DNA from: Sulfurivirga sp964427185
GTDB taxonomy: Bacteria > Pseudomonadota > Gammaproteobacteria > Thiomicrospirales > Thiomicrospiraceae
Assembly (NCBI GenBank): GCA_964427185.1
Contig: CAYRSN010000010.1
Location: forward strand, 1-44,531
Direction of reading: 5' to 3'
Length of the DNA: 44,531 bases
A program made the translations under genes and the position numbers. The notes beneath the pieces were generated by a model. The model was not told where the DNA came from, did no database searches, and saw only the letters and a program-made list of their open reading frames with translations. Positions 31,851 to 40,716 of this stretch are shown here, piece by piece; within the stretch, counting starts at the first letter, position 1; every line of letters starts with the position of its first letter.

Positions 31851-32964
31851 GACTGTGTCCTTTTTCCACATATTCCACAACTTCCAGCCCAAAGCCGCTC
31901 AAGGCATTTAAAGGCGTTGGACTCCCAATAACTTTTAGTTTTTTTAACCCCAGATCCGAAAGAATCTGTGCCCCCAGACCATAGGTTTTGGCATCATCCG
32001 ACACTTCCGCCTCAGGCGGCTGAATCCCTCGGTCTTTCAGGGCATGGTGCTGGATTTTATCCAGCAGATCCATATCCGACTCTTTTTTACGCAGCACGAC
32101 GATGACTCCACTTCCCGCTTCCGCAATCTGGCGCATGGCCTCTCGTAATGGCCAGCCGCACTCATCACGTGCGGCATGAAAAAGGTCACATAAGGTATCC
32201 TGCATATGTACGCGCACCAGCACAGGTGTGTTTTCTGACAGCTGACCATAGACCAAGGCAAAGTGCGCCTTGTGCTGCACAGCATCTTCATACCCCAGCA
32301 GACGAAACTCGCCAAAGGCTGTGGGCAACCTGCACTCTGTAACACGTTCAATGGTTTTTTCATGCTTGAGGCGATATTGAATCAAGTCTGCAATGGTGCC
32401 CATTTTCAGACCGTGCTCCTGGGCGAACTTCTCCAGATCATCCCGCCGCGCCATGGTGCCGTCTTCATTCATAATCTCCACAATCACTGAAGCCGGCACA
32501 TGCCCGGCCAGACGCGCCAGATCGCATCCGGCCTCCGTATGACCTGCTCGAGTCAATACACCGCCTGGGCGCGCCATTAAGGGAAAAATGTGTCCTGGTG
32601 TCACAAGGTCGTCCGGCTTGGCATCCGGCTTTACGGCTGTGCGAATGGTCACGGCACGATCATGGGCGGAAATACCTGTCGTCACACCTTCGGCTGCCTC
32701 AATAGAGACAGTAAAGTTCGTGCCATGGGGGTCTTGATTGTCTCGCACCATCAAAGGCAGATGCAACTGACGACACTTTTCTTCCGTCAACGTCAGGCAA
32801 ATCAGCCCCCGACCATATTTGGCCATAAAGTTAATATCTTCCGGTGTAACGGTATCTGCCGGCACCATCAGATCGCCTTCATTTTCACGGTCTTCGTCGT
32901 CCACCAGAATAACCATCTTGCCTTGACGGTAGTCTGCTATGATTTCTTCAATCGGGCTGATCAT
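31837..32964 (-). CDS. ribBA: RibB synthase fused to a degenerate GTP cyclohydrolase II domain
   Basis: 375 residues. The N-terminal 3,4-dihydroxy-2-butanone 4-phosphate synthase (1-205) is intact: DDEDRENEGDL (about 22-32), HTEAGCDLARLAG (142-154). The C-terminal cyclohydrolase II-like half lacks two of the three zinc cysteines: the site VHSEC...RCDCG reads VHMQD...RDECG (residues 252-270, Asp256 and Asp267 in place of Cys). Such dead second halves are known from other proteobacteria, so a separate RibA is expected elsewhere. Five-base gap to ribE. Ends in TGA. Confidence 0.93.
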   Translation of the reverse strand: MISPIEEIIADYRQGKMVILVDDEDRENEGDLMVPADTVTPEDINFMAKYGRGLICLTLTEEKCRQLHLPLMVRDNQDPHGTNFTVSIEAAEGVTTGISAHDRAVTIRTAVKPDAKPDDLVTPGHIFPLMARPGGVLTRAGHTEAGCDLARLAGHVPASVIVEIMNEDGTMARRDDLEKFAQEHGLKMGTIADLIQYRLKHEKTIERVTECRLPTAFGEFRLLGYEDAVQHKAHFALVYGQLSENTPVLVRVHMQDTLCDLFHAARDECGWPLREAMRQIAEAGSGVIVVLRKKESDMDLLDKIQHHALKDRGIQPPEAEVSDDAKTYGLGAQILSDLGLKKLKVIGSPTPLNALSGFGLEVVEYVEKGHSHDNN

Positions 32965-32969
32965 CTCTT

Positions 32970-33635
32970 TTATCCTGTAAATCCACGTGCTGCCAATAAA
33001 ATACGCAACTGCTCATCCCGTTCGGTATCCTGTGTCTGCGCTGTGGGCGCCACAAGCAGCCGTTCAAGATAGCGCGCAATCATATCCACTTCAAGATTGA
33101 CGGGCGAGCCTACCTGCCAATACTGCACCGTGGTTTTCTGCTGAGTGTGGGGCACAATATTGATATCAAACAAACAACCGTCCACCTGATTAACTGTCAG
33201 ACTAATGCCCTCCACCGTAATAGAACCTTTTGCAGCAATATAGCGTGCCAGCTCAGCAGGAGCTTCAATACGGTAACGCACACTGCGAGCCTCAGGGGTG
33301 ATGCTTTTGACTTCTCCCACGCCATCCACATGGCCGCTGACCAAATGCCCGCCCAGCCGATCCGCCAGACGCAGTGCCTTTTCCAGATTGACCGCATCGC
33401 CCACCTTTTTTTGTTTGAAGCTGGTCACCGCCAAGGTTTCCGCGGATACATCCGCCACAAAGTGCTGTGCCCCCTGTTCAATAACTGTCAGACACACGCC
33501 CGAAGTAGCAATACTATCGCCCAGTGCCACATCACTTAAATCCAACCCTTCAGTGTTCACCATAAGCTTCCAGTCGCCGCCTTTCGGTTCGATTTTGCGA
33601 ATATGACCCACCGCCTGAATAATGCCGGTAAACAT
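32970..33635 (-). CDS. ribE: Riboflavin synthase alpha chain
   Basis: 221 residues from ATG at 33635 (an upstream in-frame start at 33650 is inside ribD). Two lumazine-binding repeats: MFTGIIQAVGHI with GVCLTVIE in the first, and HLVSGHVDGVGEV with GISLTVN in the second. Dismutates two lumazines to riboflavin. GAGAGGG serves as ribosome binding site and lies in the end of ribD. Ends in TAA. Confidence 0.96.
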   Translation of the reverse strand: MFTGIIQAVGHIRKIEPKGGDWKLMVNTEGLDLSDVALGDSIATSGVCLTVIEQGAQHFVADVSAETLAVTSFKQKKVGDAVNLEKALRLADRLGGHLVSGHVDGVGEVKSITPEARSVRYRIEAPAELARYIAAKGSITVEGISLTVNQVDGCLFDINIVPHTQQKTTVQYWQVGSPVNLEVDMIARYLERLLVAPTAQTQDTERDEQLRILLAARGFTG

Positions 33636-33636
33636 T

Positions 33637-34773
33637 TCACCCTCTCTCAAAAACCTGATACATATCCTTACCCACCTGCCGCACAGCCGCCAGACGAAAT
33701 TTTTTCGCCTGGCTTAAGGTTTCAAGATGTGACAGCACAAAAACATCCCGCCCTCTGTCACCCAGCACCTTGGCAGCCTGGAACCAATGCAGCTCATCTA
33801 CCAGCCCTGCATCCAAAAAAGCACCACTCAGTGTTGGCCCCGCTTCTACCAAGACATCTCGTACCTGATGATGCTGTGCTAAAAAACGCAAAACGGCTGC
33901 AAGCTCAACCCGTCCATGCATATCGGCTTCTACTGGCACTACCTGTGCGCCAGCTGCCTCAAGCTGCATCACCTTGGCACGCTTGGCCGCATCTGCCGTC
34001 GTTATCACACAGGTTTGACCGGGAAGTTGCAACATGGCAGCATCAGGCGACATACGCAGCTGACTATCCAATACCACACGCAAAGGATGGCACAGCGCAT
34101 TATCCAAGCTGTAACGATCCAACACGGCGCCCGGCAGACGTACGTTCAAACTGGGGTTATCCGCCACTACCGTGCCAACGCCTGTGACGATCGCACCATG
34201 GCGTGCCCGCAGCAGATGCCCTCGCTGACGCGCCGCCTCCCCCGTAATCCATTGACTTTCGCCATTGGCCGCTGCAATTTTGCCATCCAGGCTGGTAGCC
34301 ACTTTCAGGCGCACATAGGGCATGCCCTCTGTCATGGCTTTCATAAAGCCCCGGTTCAGTGCCACGGCTTCTTCCTGCATCAGCCCCTCACTGACCACGA
34401 CGCCATGAGCATGCAGCAGATGAATCCCCCTGCCGCTCACCTCCGGATTAGGATCTTTTGCAGCAATCACAACACACACAATGCCCGCATCAACCAGGGC
34501 ATTGGCACATGGCGGCGTGCGGCCATAGTGACTGCAAGGTTCCAGAGTGACATAAGCTGTCGCGCCCTTTGCCGCCTCTCCTGCCTGCTGAAGCGCCACC
34601 ACTTCCGCATGAGGCGCACCGGCTTTGCGATGCCAACCTTCACCGACAACCCTGCCATCTTTTACCAATACACAGCCCACAGCGGGATTAGGACGCGTGC
34701 TGTAAAGCCCTCGTGCCGCCAAACGTAATGCACGCGCCATAAAGCCCGCGTCTTCCGAACTAAAGTGGCTCAT
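33637..34773 (-). CDS. ribD: Bifunctional riboflavin deaminase/reductase
   Basis: 378 residues. N-terminal deaminase (about 1-145) with zinc ligands in HAEVVAL and PCSHYGRTPPCANAL; C-terminal reductase (about 147-375) with RLKVATSLDGKIA near 152 and LVEAGPTLSGAFL near 300. Carries out two consecutive steps of riboflavin synthesis. Overlaps nrdR by four bases, so it is translated with it. No FMN riboswitch pattern was seen upstream. Ends in TGA. Confidence 0.97.
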   Translation of the reverse strand: MSHFSSEDAGFMARALRLAARGLYSTRPNPAVGCVLVKDGRVVGEGWHRKAGAPHAEVVALQQAGEAAKGATAYVTLEPCSHYGRTPPCANALVDAGIVCVVIAAKDPNPEVSGRGIHLLHAHGVVVSEGLMQEEAVALNRGFMKAMTEGMPYVRLKVATSLDGKIAAANGESQWITGEAARQRGHLLRARHGAIVTGVGTVVADNPSLNVRLPGAVLDRYSLDNALCHPLRVVLDSQLRMSPDAAMLQLPGQTCVITTADAAKRAKVMQLEAAGAQVVPVEADMHGRVELAAVLRFLAQHHQVRDVLVEAGPTLSGAFLDAGLVDELHWFQAAKVLGDRGRDVFVLSHLETLSQAKKFRLAAVRQVGKDMYQVFERG

Positions 34774-35243
34774 TTACCACCTTTCGCGGCAGTTTGCTGC
34801 ATTAAACGTTCGATTTCCTCCCGAAAGGCATTCACATCCTGAAAAGCGCGATATACCGAAGCAAAACGCACATAAGCCACCTGATCCAGTTCTTTCAAGG
34901 CCTCCATCACCATTTCGCCAATCTGGCTGGCAGGCACCTCCCGCACCCCTTCACTCATAAGCTTCTGAGTGATGTCATGCACCACCTGCTCGATTGCCTC
35001 ACTGTCCACCGGACGCTTTTCCAGCGCCTTCACCAGCCCGCGGCGGATTTTATCCGCATCAAACCTCTCACGATTCCCGTCCCGTTTAATCACGCGCGGC
35101 AGTGACAGCTCCGCAACCTCATAAGTGGTAAAACGCTCTCCGCACGCCTGGCAGTGACGCCGACGACGCACCTGCATGCCCTCCTGCGCCAGGCGAGAAT
35201 CAATTACTTTCGTATCGTCAGCATGACAAAACGGACAACGCAT
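34770..35243 (-). CDS. nrdR: Transcriptional repressor NrdR
   Basis: 157 residues. Zinc ribbon with Cys3, Cys6, Cys31 and Cys34 (MRCPFCHADD ... RHCQACGERFTTYE), then an ATP-cone domain (VIKRDGNRERFDADKIRRGL). Represses ribonucleotide reductase genes when dATP is high. It opens the nrdR-ribD-ribE-ribBA-ribH-nusB-thiL run. A terminator separates it from glyA. Ends in TGA. Confidence 0.97.
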   Translation of the reverse strand: MRCPFCHADDTKVIDSRLAQEGMQVRRRRHCQACGERFTTYEVAELSLPRVIKRDGNRERFDADKIRRGLVKALEKRPVDSEAIEQVVHDITQKLMSEGVREVPASQIGEMVMEALKELDQVAYVRFASVYRAFQDVNAFREEIERLMQQTAAKGGK

Positions 35244-35260
35244 AACACCCCTCTCAAAAT

Positions 35261-35290
35261 AAAAAACGCCCGGACAAAGCCGAGCGTTTT
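35261..35290 (-). terminator. Intrinsic terminator after glyA
   Basis: Minus strand AAACGCTCGG, loop, CCGGGCGTTT (one T-G pair), then TTTTTTATTTT. Placed between the glyA stop and nrdR. Confidence 0.85.
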
Positions 35291-35311
35291 ATTGTAACAG
35301 CAATAGCTGCC

Positions 35312-36586
35312 TTACTTATACACAGGAAAGCGTGCGCAAAATGCCAGAACTTGTTCCTTAACACGTTCCTGCACATCATGACTCCAGGTTTCCGCCTCCT
35401 GATTACAGCTGTCAATTACATCGCACATCCAACCAGCCAGTGCCGCACACTCCTCTTCCTTAAAGCCGCGAGTAGTGATTGCAGGCGTACCTATACGGAT
35501 ACCGCTGGTGACAAACGGGCTCATGGGATCATTCGGCACGGCATTTTTATTGACCGTGATATTCGCAGCGCCCAGTGCCGCATCCACCAGCTTACCTGTC
35601 AGCCCCTGGTTGATAAAGCTCACCAAGAACAGGTGATTTTCCGTCCCCCCGGAAACCACATCAAACCCGCGCTCAACAAATACGGCAGCCATGGCCTTGG
35701 CATTAGCCTTCACCTGCTTAGCCCAGGTTTTAAACTCAGGCTCCATGGCCTCTTTAAACGCCACCGCCTTGCCGGCGATCACATGCACCAGTGGCCCGCC
35801 CTGAATACCCGGAAAAATTTTAGAATTAATTTTCTTCTGCAACGCCTCATCCAGCCCCTTGGCCACAATCAACCCTCCACGCGGGCCACGCAAAGTCTTA
35901 TGCGTCGTGGTGGTCACCACATGGGCATGCTCGATGGGAGAGGGATACTCACCGGCCGCTACCAATCCGGCCACATGCGCCATATCCACCATCAGATAAG
36001 CACCCACCTCATCGGCAATCTTGCGGAACTCTGCCCAATCCACAACCCGGGAGTAGGCCGAGAATCCACCCACAATAACTTTAGGCTTGTGCTCGTGAGC
36101 CAGACGACGTACCTTATCATAATCAATACGGCCGGTTTCACTGTCGATGCCATATTGAACAGAATTAAATACCTGGCCGGAAAAGTTCACCTTGGCACCA
36201 TGGGTCAAGTGCCCGCCATGCGCCAGACTCATGCCCAGCAATGTATCTCCAGGGCTCATCAGCGCCAGAAAAACCGCCGCGTTAGCCTGCGAACCGGAAT
36301 GCGGCTGCACATTGGCAAAATCCGCGCCGAACAGCTCACAGGCACGATCAATCGCTGCCTGCTCGACAATGTCCGCATACTCACAGCCACCGTAATAGCG
36401 TTTCCCCGGATAGCCTTCCGCATACTTGTTAGTAAACACGGAACCTTGCGCTTCCATAACCCGTGGACTGGTGTAGTTTTCTGAGGCAATCAACTCCACA
36501 TGCTCTTCCTGGCGACGCGCTTCCTTTTCAATCGCATCCGCAATCAGATCATCATAGCCTGCAAGGGTCATGGACTTTTCAAACAT
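35312..36586 (-). CDS. glyA: Serine hydroxymethyltransferase
   Basis: 424 residues. PLP enzyme interconverting serine and glycine with one-carbon transfer to tetrahydrofolate. EEHVELIASENYTSPRV at the N terminus, ANVQPHSGSQANAAV near 91, DMAHVAGLVAAGEYPSP near 201, and the PLP lysine at 230 in VTTTTHKTLRGPRGG. GGAG precedes the ATG. Followed by its own terminator, divergent from ettA. Ends in TAA. Confidence 0.98.
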   Translation of the reverse strand: MFEKSMTLAGYDDLIADAIEKEARRQEEHVELIASENYTSPRVMEAQGSVFTNKYAEGYPGKRYYGGCEYADIVEQAAIDRACELFGADFANVQPHSGSQANAAVFLALMSPGDTLLGMSLAHGGHLTHGAKVNFSGQVFNSVQYGIDSETGRIDYDKVRRLAHEHKPKVIVGGFSAYSRVVDWAEFRKIADEVGAYLMVDMAHVAGLVAAGEYPSPIEHAHVVTTTTHKTLRGPRGGLIVAKGLDEALQKKINSKIFPGIQGGPLVHVIAGKAVAFKEAMEPEFKTWAKQVKANAKAMAAVFVERGFDVVSGGTENHLFLVSFINQGLTGKLVDAALGAANITVNKNAVPNDPMSPFVTSGIRIGTPAITTRGFKEEECAALAGWMCDVIDSCNQEAETWSHDVQERVKEQVLAFCARFPVYK

Positions 36587-36666
36587 GCTCTTAGCTCCGT
36601 TTTACTGTTAAATTCAAAGCGGCTTATTCTATCAGCTCATTTCCTGCACGACCATGAACATCCTTT

Positions 36667-36672
36667 TATAAT
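36667..36672 (+). promoter_or_regulatory. -10 element of the ettA operon
   Basis: Perfect TATAAT about 37 bases before the ettA ATG. The -35 at 17 bp (CTGCAC) is poor. Confidence 0.45.
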
Positions 36673-36708
36673 AGATGCATTTCTCTCATATATACGCTCA
36701 GGAGCATC

Positions 36709-38379
36709 ATGGCACAATACATCTATACCATGAACCGGGTGAGCAAGATCGTGCCGCCCAACCGCTACATCCTTAAAGACATCTCTCTGTCATTCTTTCC
36801 CGGTGCCAAAATCGGCGTACTCGGCCTCAATGGTGCGGGCAAATCCACTCTGTTGCGCATCATGGCCGGCGTAGATAAAGAATATGAAGGTGAAGCACGT
36901 CCCCAGCCGGGCATCAAAATCGGCTATTTGCCTCAAGAACCTCAGCTGGATGAAAGCAAAGATGTGCGCGGCAATGTAGAAGAAGGGCTGGGGGAGCTCA
37001 AAGCCCTACTTGACCGCTTCAATGAGGTCACGGCCGCTTTCGCCGACCCGGATGCCGATTTCGACAAACTGCTGGCCGAACAAGGTGAGCTGCAGGATAA
37101 GATAGAAGCCGCCGGCGGCTGGGAGCTGGAGCGCAAGCTGGAAATCGCTTCCGATGCCCTGCGCCTGCCACCTTGGGATGCAGATGTCAGCAAACTCTCC
37201 GGCGGTGAAAAACGCCGTGTTGCCCTGTGCAAATTACTCCTTTCACAACCGGACATGCTGCTACTGGACGAACCGACAAACCATCTGGATGCAGAGTCCA
37301 TCGCCTGGCTGGAGCGCTATCTGCATGACTATCCGGGTACGGTTGTCGCCATCACGCATGACCGCTATTTTCTGGATAACGTAGCCGAGTGGATTCTGGA
37401 GCTGGATCGTGGCGAAGGGATTCCTTGGAAAGGCAACTACTCCAGCTGGCTGGAACAGAAAGAAAAGCGCCTGGAGCAGGAAGCCAAACAGGAGCAGGCT
37501 CGCATTAAAGCCATGAAACAGGAGCTGGAGTGGGTGCGTTCAAATCCCAAAGGACGTCAGGCCAAATCCAAGGCGCGTATCCAGCGTTTTGAAGAGCTGG
37601 CCAACCAGTCCATGCAGAAACGCAATGAAACCAGCGAACTATTCATTCCTGTCGCTGAACGGCTGGGGAACAAAGTGATCGAAGCCGAGCACCTGCGCAA
37701 AGCCTTTGGCGACCGACTGCTGATTGATGATCTGTCATTCAACATTCCCCCCGGCGCCATTGTAGGCATCATCGGCCCGAACGGAGCCGGAAAATCTACC
37801 CTGTTCCGCATGATTATCGGCCAGGAACAGCCAGATGGCGGCAGGATCGAGGTAGGTGAAACCGTCAAGCTGGCCTATGTAGATCAAAGCCGCGACAGCC
37901 TCGACTCTAACAAAACCGTCTGGGAAGAAATCTCCGACGGGCAGGACATCATCCGCGTCGGCAACCACGAAATCAACTCCCGCGCCTATGTCGGCCGTTT
38001 TAACTTCCGCGGCAATGACCAGCAGAAATACATCAGCCAGCTTTCAGGCGGTGAGCGCAACCGCGTGCATCTGGCCAAAATGCTGCGCTCCGGCGGCAAT
38101 GTACTGCTGCTGGACGAACCCACCAACGATCTGGACGTAGAAACCCTACGTGCACTGGAAGAGGCGTTACTGGAATTTGCCGGCACAGCCTTGGTCATCT
38201 CCCACGATCGCTGGTTTCTGGATCGCATCGCCACCCATATAATTGCCTTTGAAGGAGATTCAGAAGTGGTCTGGTTCGAAGGCAACTACAGCGAGTATGA
38301 AAAAGACCTCAAACGGCGCAAAGGCGCAGATGCCGCCAACCCACACCGTATCAAATACAAACCTGTGGTTCGAGACTAA
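36709..38379 (+). CDS. ettA: Energy-dependent translational throttle protein EttA
   Basis: 556 residues, ABC-F ATPase acting at the ribosomal E site. Two nucleotide-binding domains: Walker A GLNGAGKST (about 44) and GPNGAGKST (about 360), signatures LSGGEKRRVALCKLL and LSGGERNRVHLAKML, Walker B LLLDEPTNHLD and LLLDEPTNDLD. The arm and linker RIQRFEEL lie between. CTCAGGAGCATC supplies the ribosome binding site. First of a tightly spaced run to hemL. Ends in TAA. Confidence 0.97.
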   Translation: MAQYIYTMNRVSKIVPPNRYILKDISLSFFPGAKIGVLGLNGAGKSTLLRIMAGVDKEYEGEARPQPGIKIGYLPQEPQLDESKDVRGNVEEGLGELKALLDRFNEVTAAFADPDADFDKLLAEQGELQDKIEAAGGWELERKLEIASDALRLPPWDADVSKLSGGEKRRVALCKLLLSQPDMLLLDEPTNHLDAESIAWLERYLHDYPGTVVAITHDRYFLDNVAEWILELDRGEGIPWKGNYSSWLEQKEKRLEQEAKQEQARIKAMKQELEWVRSNPKGRQAKSKARIQRFEELANQSMQKRNETSELFIPVAERLGNKVIEAEHLRKAFGDRLLIDDLSFNIPPGAIVGIIGPNGAGKSTLFRMIIGQEQPDGGRIEVGETVKLAYVDQSRDSLDSNKTVWEEISDGQDIIRVGNHEINSRAYVGRFNFRGNDQQKYISQLSGGERNRVHLAKMLRSGGNVLLLDEPTNDLDVETLRALEEALLEFAGTALVISHDRWFLDRIATHIIAFEGDSEVVWFEGNYSEYEKDLKRRKGADAANPHRIKYKPVVRD

Positions 38380-38388
38380 GGAGGCACT

Positions 38389-39309
38389 ATGGCCGAGCAA
38401 CTTGCCAAAGCACAGTCTCATCTGGATGCCATCGCCAGTGCCTTCCCCGATCCGATTTTCATCATGGGTGAAGACGGCACCTATCTGGATGTCATCGGCG
38501 GCAAAGAGCGCAGTCTTTATGCCGACGGCCACCCGCTCATTGGCAAGAAATACCATGAAGTCCTGCCCAAAGAGATGGCTGACCGCTTCTTAAAAGTCGT
38601 GCAAATCACCTTAAAAACCGGCCGCTTGCAGGAAATTGAGTACGCACTGGCCAATGATGAAATAGCCGGCCTCGAAGCCAACGGCCCTCAGGGCAAGCAG
38701 TGGTATGAGGCGCGGGTTTATCCAGTAGAAACCGATGCATACGGTCAACCCGCCGTGCTCTGGCTGGCCATTAACATCACCCGGCGCAAGCACATGGAAG
38801 AGCAACTGGAGGCCATGTCCAAGTTTGACCCTTTGACCGGCCTGCTGAATCGTGATTTCTTTCTTGATGTGTTGGATGAAGAGCTCAATCGCGCACGGCT
38901 GAATCAGCAGCCGCTTTCTCTGATCAAAATCAACCTGGAGTGCTTCCGCAATGTGGTGGACACTTTCGGTATGGAAGCCGGGGATAAGGCGCTGCTGCAT
39001 GTTGCCCACACTTTGAAAAAAACCATTGAAGACGACCAGCTTGGCTTTCTCGGGCGACTCAGCTGTGACCAGTTTATGGCAGCCCTGCCCGGCATTAAGG
39101 CAGTAGATGCCTTTCGCATTGCCCAACTGGCTCAGAAAAATATCAGCAAAGTCCAGCTGGATTTCAATGGTATCAAAACCTGTTTGACAACCAAAGCCGG
39201 TGTTACGGAAGTGCGCGACCCCGGCGATCATGCAGATACCCTGTTTAAACGGGTCAACCAGGCATTAAGCGATTTAACGGAAAGTCGTGAAAACACCAAA
39301 ATTGCATAA
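38389..39309 (+). CDS. PAS domain protein with degenerate GGDEF domain
   Basis: 306 residues. PAS sensor domain at about 8-130, then a GGDEF fold (FDPLTGLLNRDFF at 146-158). The signature is SCDQF (225-229) instead of GGDEF, and the metal-binding Asp of the DxDxF strand is Asn182 (INLECF). It should therefore not make cyclic di-GMP, though it could still bind nucleotide or act through its PAS. No membrane segment. AAGGAGG is five bases before the ATG; folD follows after nine bases. Ends in TAA. Confidence 0.85.
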   Translation: MAEQLAKAQSHLDAIASAFPDPIFIMGEDGTYLDVIGGKERSLYADGHPLIGKKYHEVLPKEMADRFLKVVQITLKTGRLQEIEYALANDEIAGLEANGPQGKQWYEARVYPVETDAYGQPAVLWLAINITRRKHMEEQLEAMSKFDPLTGLLNRDFFLDVLDEELNRARLNQQPLSLIKINLECFRNVVDTFGMEAGDKALLHVAHTLKKTIEDDQLGFLGRLSCDQFMAALPGIKAVDAFRIAQLAQKNISKVQLDFNGIKTCLTTKAGVTEVRDPGDHADTLFKRVNQALSDLTESRENTKIA

Positions 39310-39318
39310 GGAACAACC

Positions 39319-40179
39319 ATGAGCGCAAACATTATCGACGGCAAGGCGGTTGCCCAAAAAGTTCGACAAACCATTAAAACCAAGGTCAATGCTTTAGTGG
39401 AAGCCGGCAAACGCCGCCCTGGCCTGGCCGTAGTGCTGGTTGGAGAAGACCCCGCCTCACAGATTTATGTGCGCAACAAGAAAAAAGCCTGTCTGGAAGT
39501 GGGTTTTGCAGATTTTGCCTATACACTGCCCGCCAACACCAGCGAAGAAGAACTGCTGGCACTGATTGATGAGCTCAATGTCCATCAAGAAGTAGACGGT
39601 ATTCTGGTGCAGCTGCCCGTACCTGAGCATATTCATCCTGAAAAAATCATCGAACGCATCGACCCTGCCAAAGATGTGGACGGCTTTCACCCTTACAATA
39701 TGGGGCGACTGGCAACACGCAACCCCAACCTGGCTCCATGCACGCCTCATGGTGTCATGACCCTGCTCGCCGAAACCGGTGAGCCCATTCGCGGCAAAAA
39801 TGCCGTCGTAGTGGGTGCTTCCAATATCGTAGGTGTACCCATGGCACTGGAGCTGCTCAATGCCCGTGCCACCGTCACCGTTTGTCACAGTGCTACGCAA
39901 GACCTGCCGCAAAAGGTAAGTGAGGCTGATATCCTCGTTGTGGGCGTAGGCATTCCTGAAATGGTCAAAGGTGAGTGGATCAAATCAGGTAGTATTGTCA
40001 TTGACGTAGGCATTAACCGCCTTGAGGACGGACGCCTGGTGGGCGATGTGGCGTTTGAAACCGCCAAGGCTCGTGCCGGCTGGATCACCCCTGTCCCGGG
40101 CGGTGTCGGCCCCATGACCATCGCCACCCTGCTGGAAAACACCCTGCATGCCTACCAACTGAGGGAGCAAAGCGCATGA
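39319..40179 (+). CDS. folD: Methylenetetrahydrofolate dehydrogenase/cyclohydrolase
   Basis: 286 residues. Oxidises methylene-THF to methenyl- and formyl-THF. Catalytic YVRNKKKACLEVG (Lys56), QLPVPEHI (about 99-106), Asp121 in KDVDGFHPYN, NAVVVGASNIVGVP for NADP, and PVPGGVGPMTIATLL at the C terminus. Overlaps the next gene by four bases (ATGA). Ends in TGA. Confidence 0.97.
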   Translation: MSANIIDGKAVAQKVRQTIKTKVNALVEAGKRRPGLAVVLVGEDPASQIYVRNKKKACLEVGFADFAYTLPANTSEEELLALIDELNVHQEVDGILVQLPVPEHIHPEKIIERIDPAKDVDGFHPYNMGRLATRNPNLAPCTPHGVMTLLAETGEPIRGKNAVVVGASNIVGVPMALELLNARATVTVCHSATQDLPQKVSEADILVVGVGIPEMVKGEWIKSGSIVIDVGINRLEDGRLVGDVAFETAKARAGWITPVPGGVGPMTIATLLENTLHAYQLREQSA

Positions 40180-40715
40180 AACGCCTTATCGCCAGTATGA
40201 TACTCATCAGCGTCAGCATCACCGCCTTAGCGGAAAACCCGCCTGCAAAAGACTTCTCCGTCAAAGGAGATGTTACACAAGCACAAACCATTAACCTGTG
40301 TATTGACTATCACAGCCAGCAAGATGCTAAAAAGAAGCAGGCCGAACTGAACGAGCTGAAACGCCGCGGCATGTTAAGCGTTAAAGACCTGGATCTGCTC
40401 AGTGGCAAAGGCCCCACTAAAGAGATTGAGTCCGGCGTGACCCGCTGCGGCATGTATATGTTGCGCGGCATCCCACTGCACGAAAAAGGCAAGTTTATTG
40501 AACACAAATGGGTGCGCACCCCCAAAATCGTGCATGTTTACCCTGATAAATACTATGTCAGCCAAAGCGGTATCATCACACAGGTTTATGATCGAAAGCC
40601 GGGGCAGCTTCCTCCGGAGCTGGATCCCAAAGCCCCTGAAACTGCGCCACCGCCAGTACTCATGGAGGCAGTTCCCGGCCACAGTACACAACCCGATAAC
40701 AAAGGAGCACACTGA
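40176..40715 (+). CDS. Secreted protein of unknown function
   Basis: 179 residues with a Sec signal peptide (MKRLIASMILISVSITALA, cleavage likely after residue 19). The mature part has two cysteines (INLCIDYHS and VTRCGMYML) that might form a disulfide, and a Pro-rich end. No family recognised. Sandwiched between folD (four-base overlap) and rpiA (one base after its stop), so it is co-expressed with them. The TlpA-like gene in the same run could supply or isomerise disulfides. Ends in TGA. Confidence 0.75.
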   Translation: MKRLIASMILISVSITALAENPPAKDFSVKGDVTQAQTINLCIDYHSQQDAKKKQAELNELKRRGMLSVKDLDLLSGKGPTKEIESGVTRCGMYMLRGIPLHEKGKFIEHKWVRTPKIVHVYPDKYYVSQSGIITQVYDRKPGQLPPELDPKAPETAPPPVLMEAVPGHSTQPDNKGAH

Positions 40716-40716
40716 T

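Noticed and set aside
34774..35311. FMN riboswitch ahead of the riboflavin genes
   Set aside because: The genes follow nrdR with overlaps; no RFN-like leader is present.
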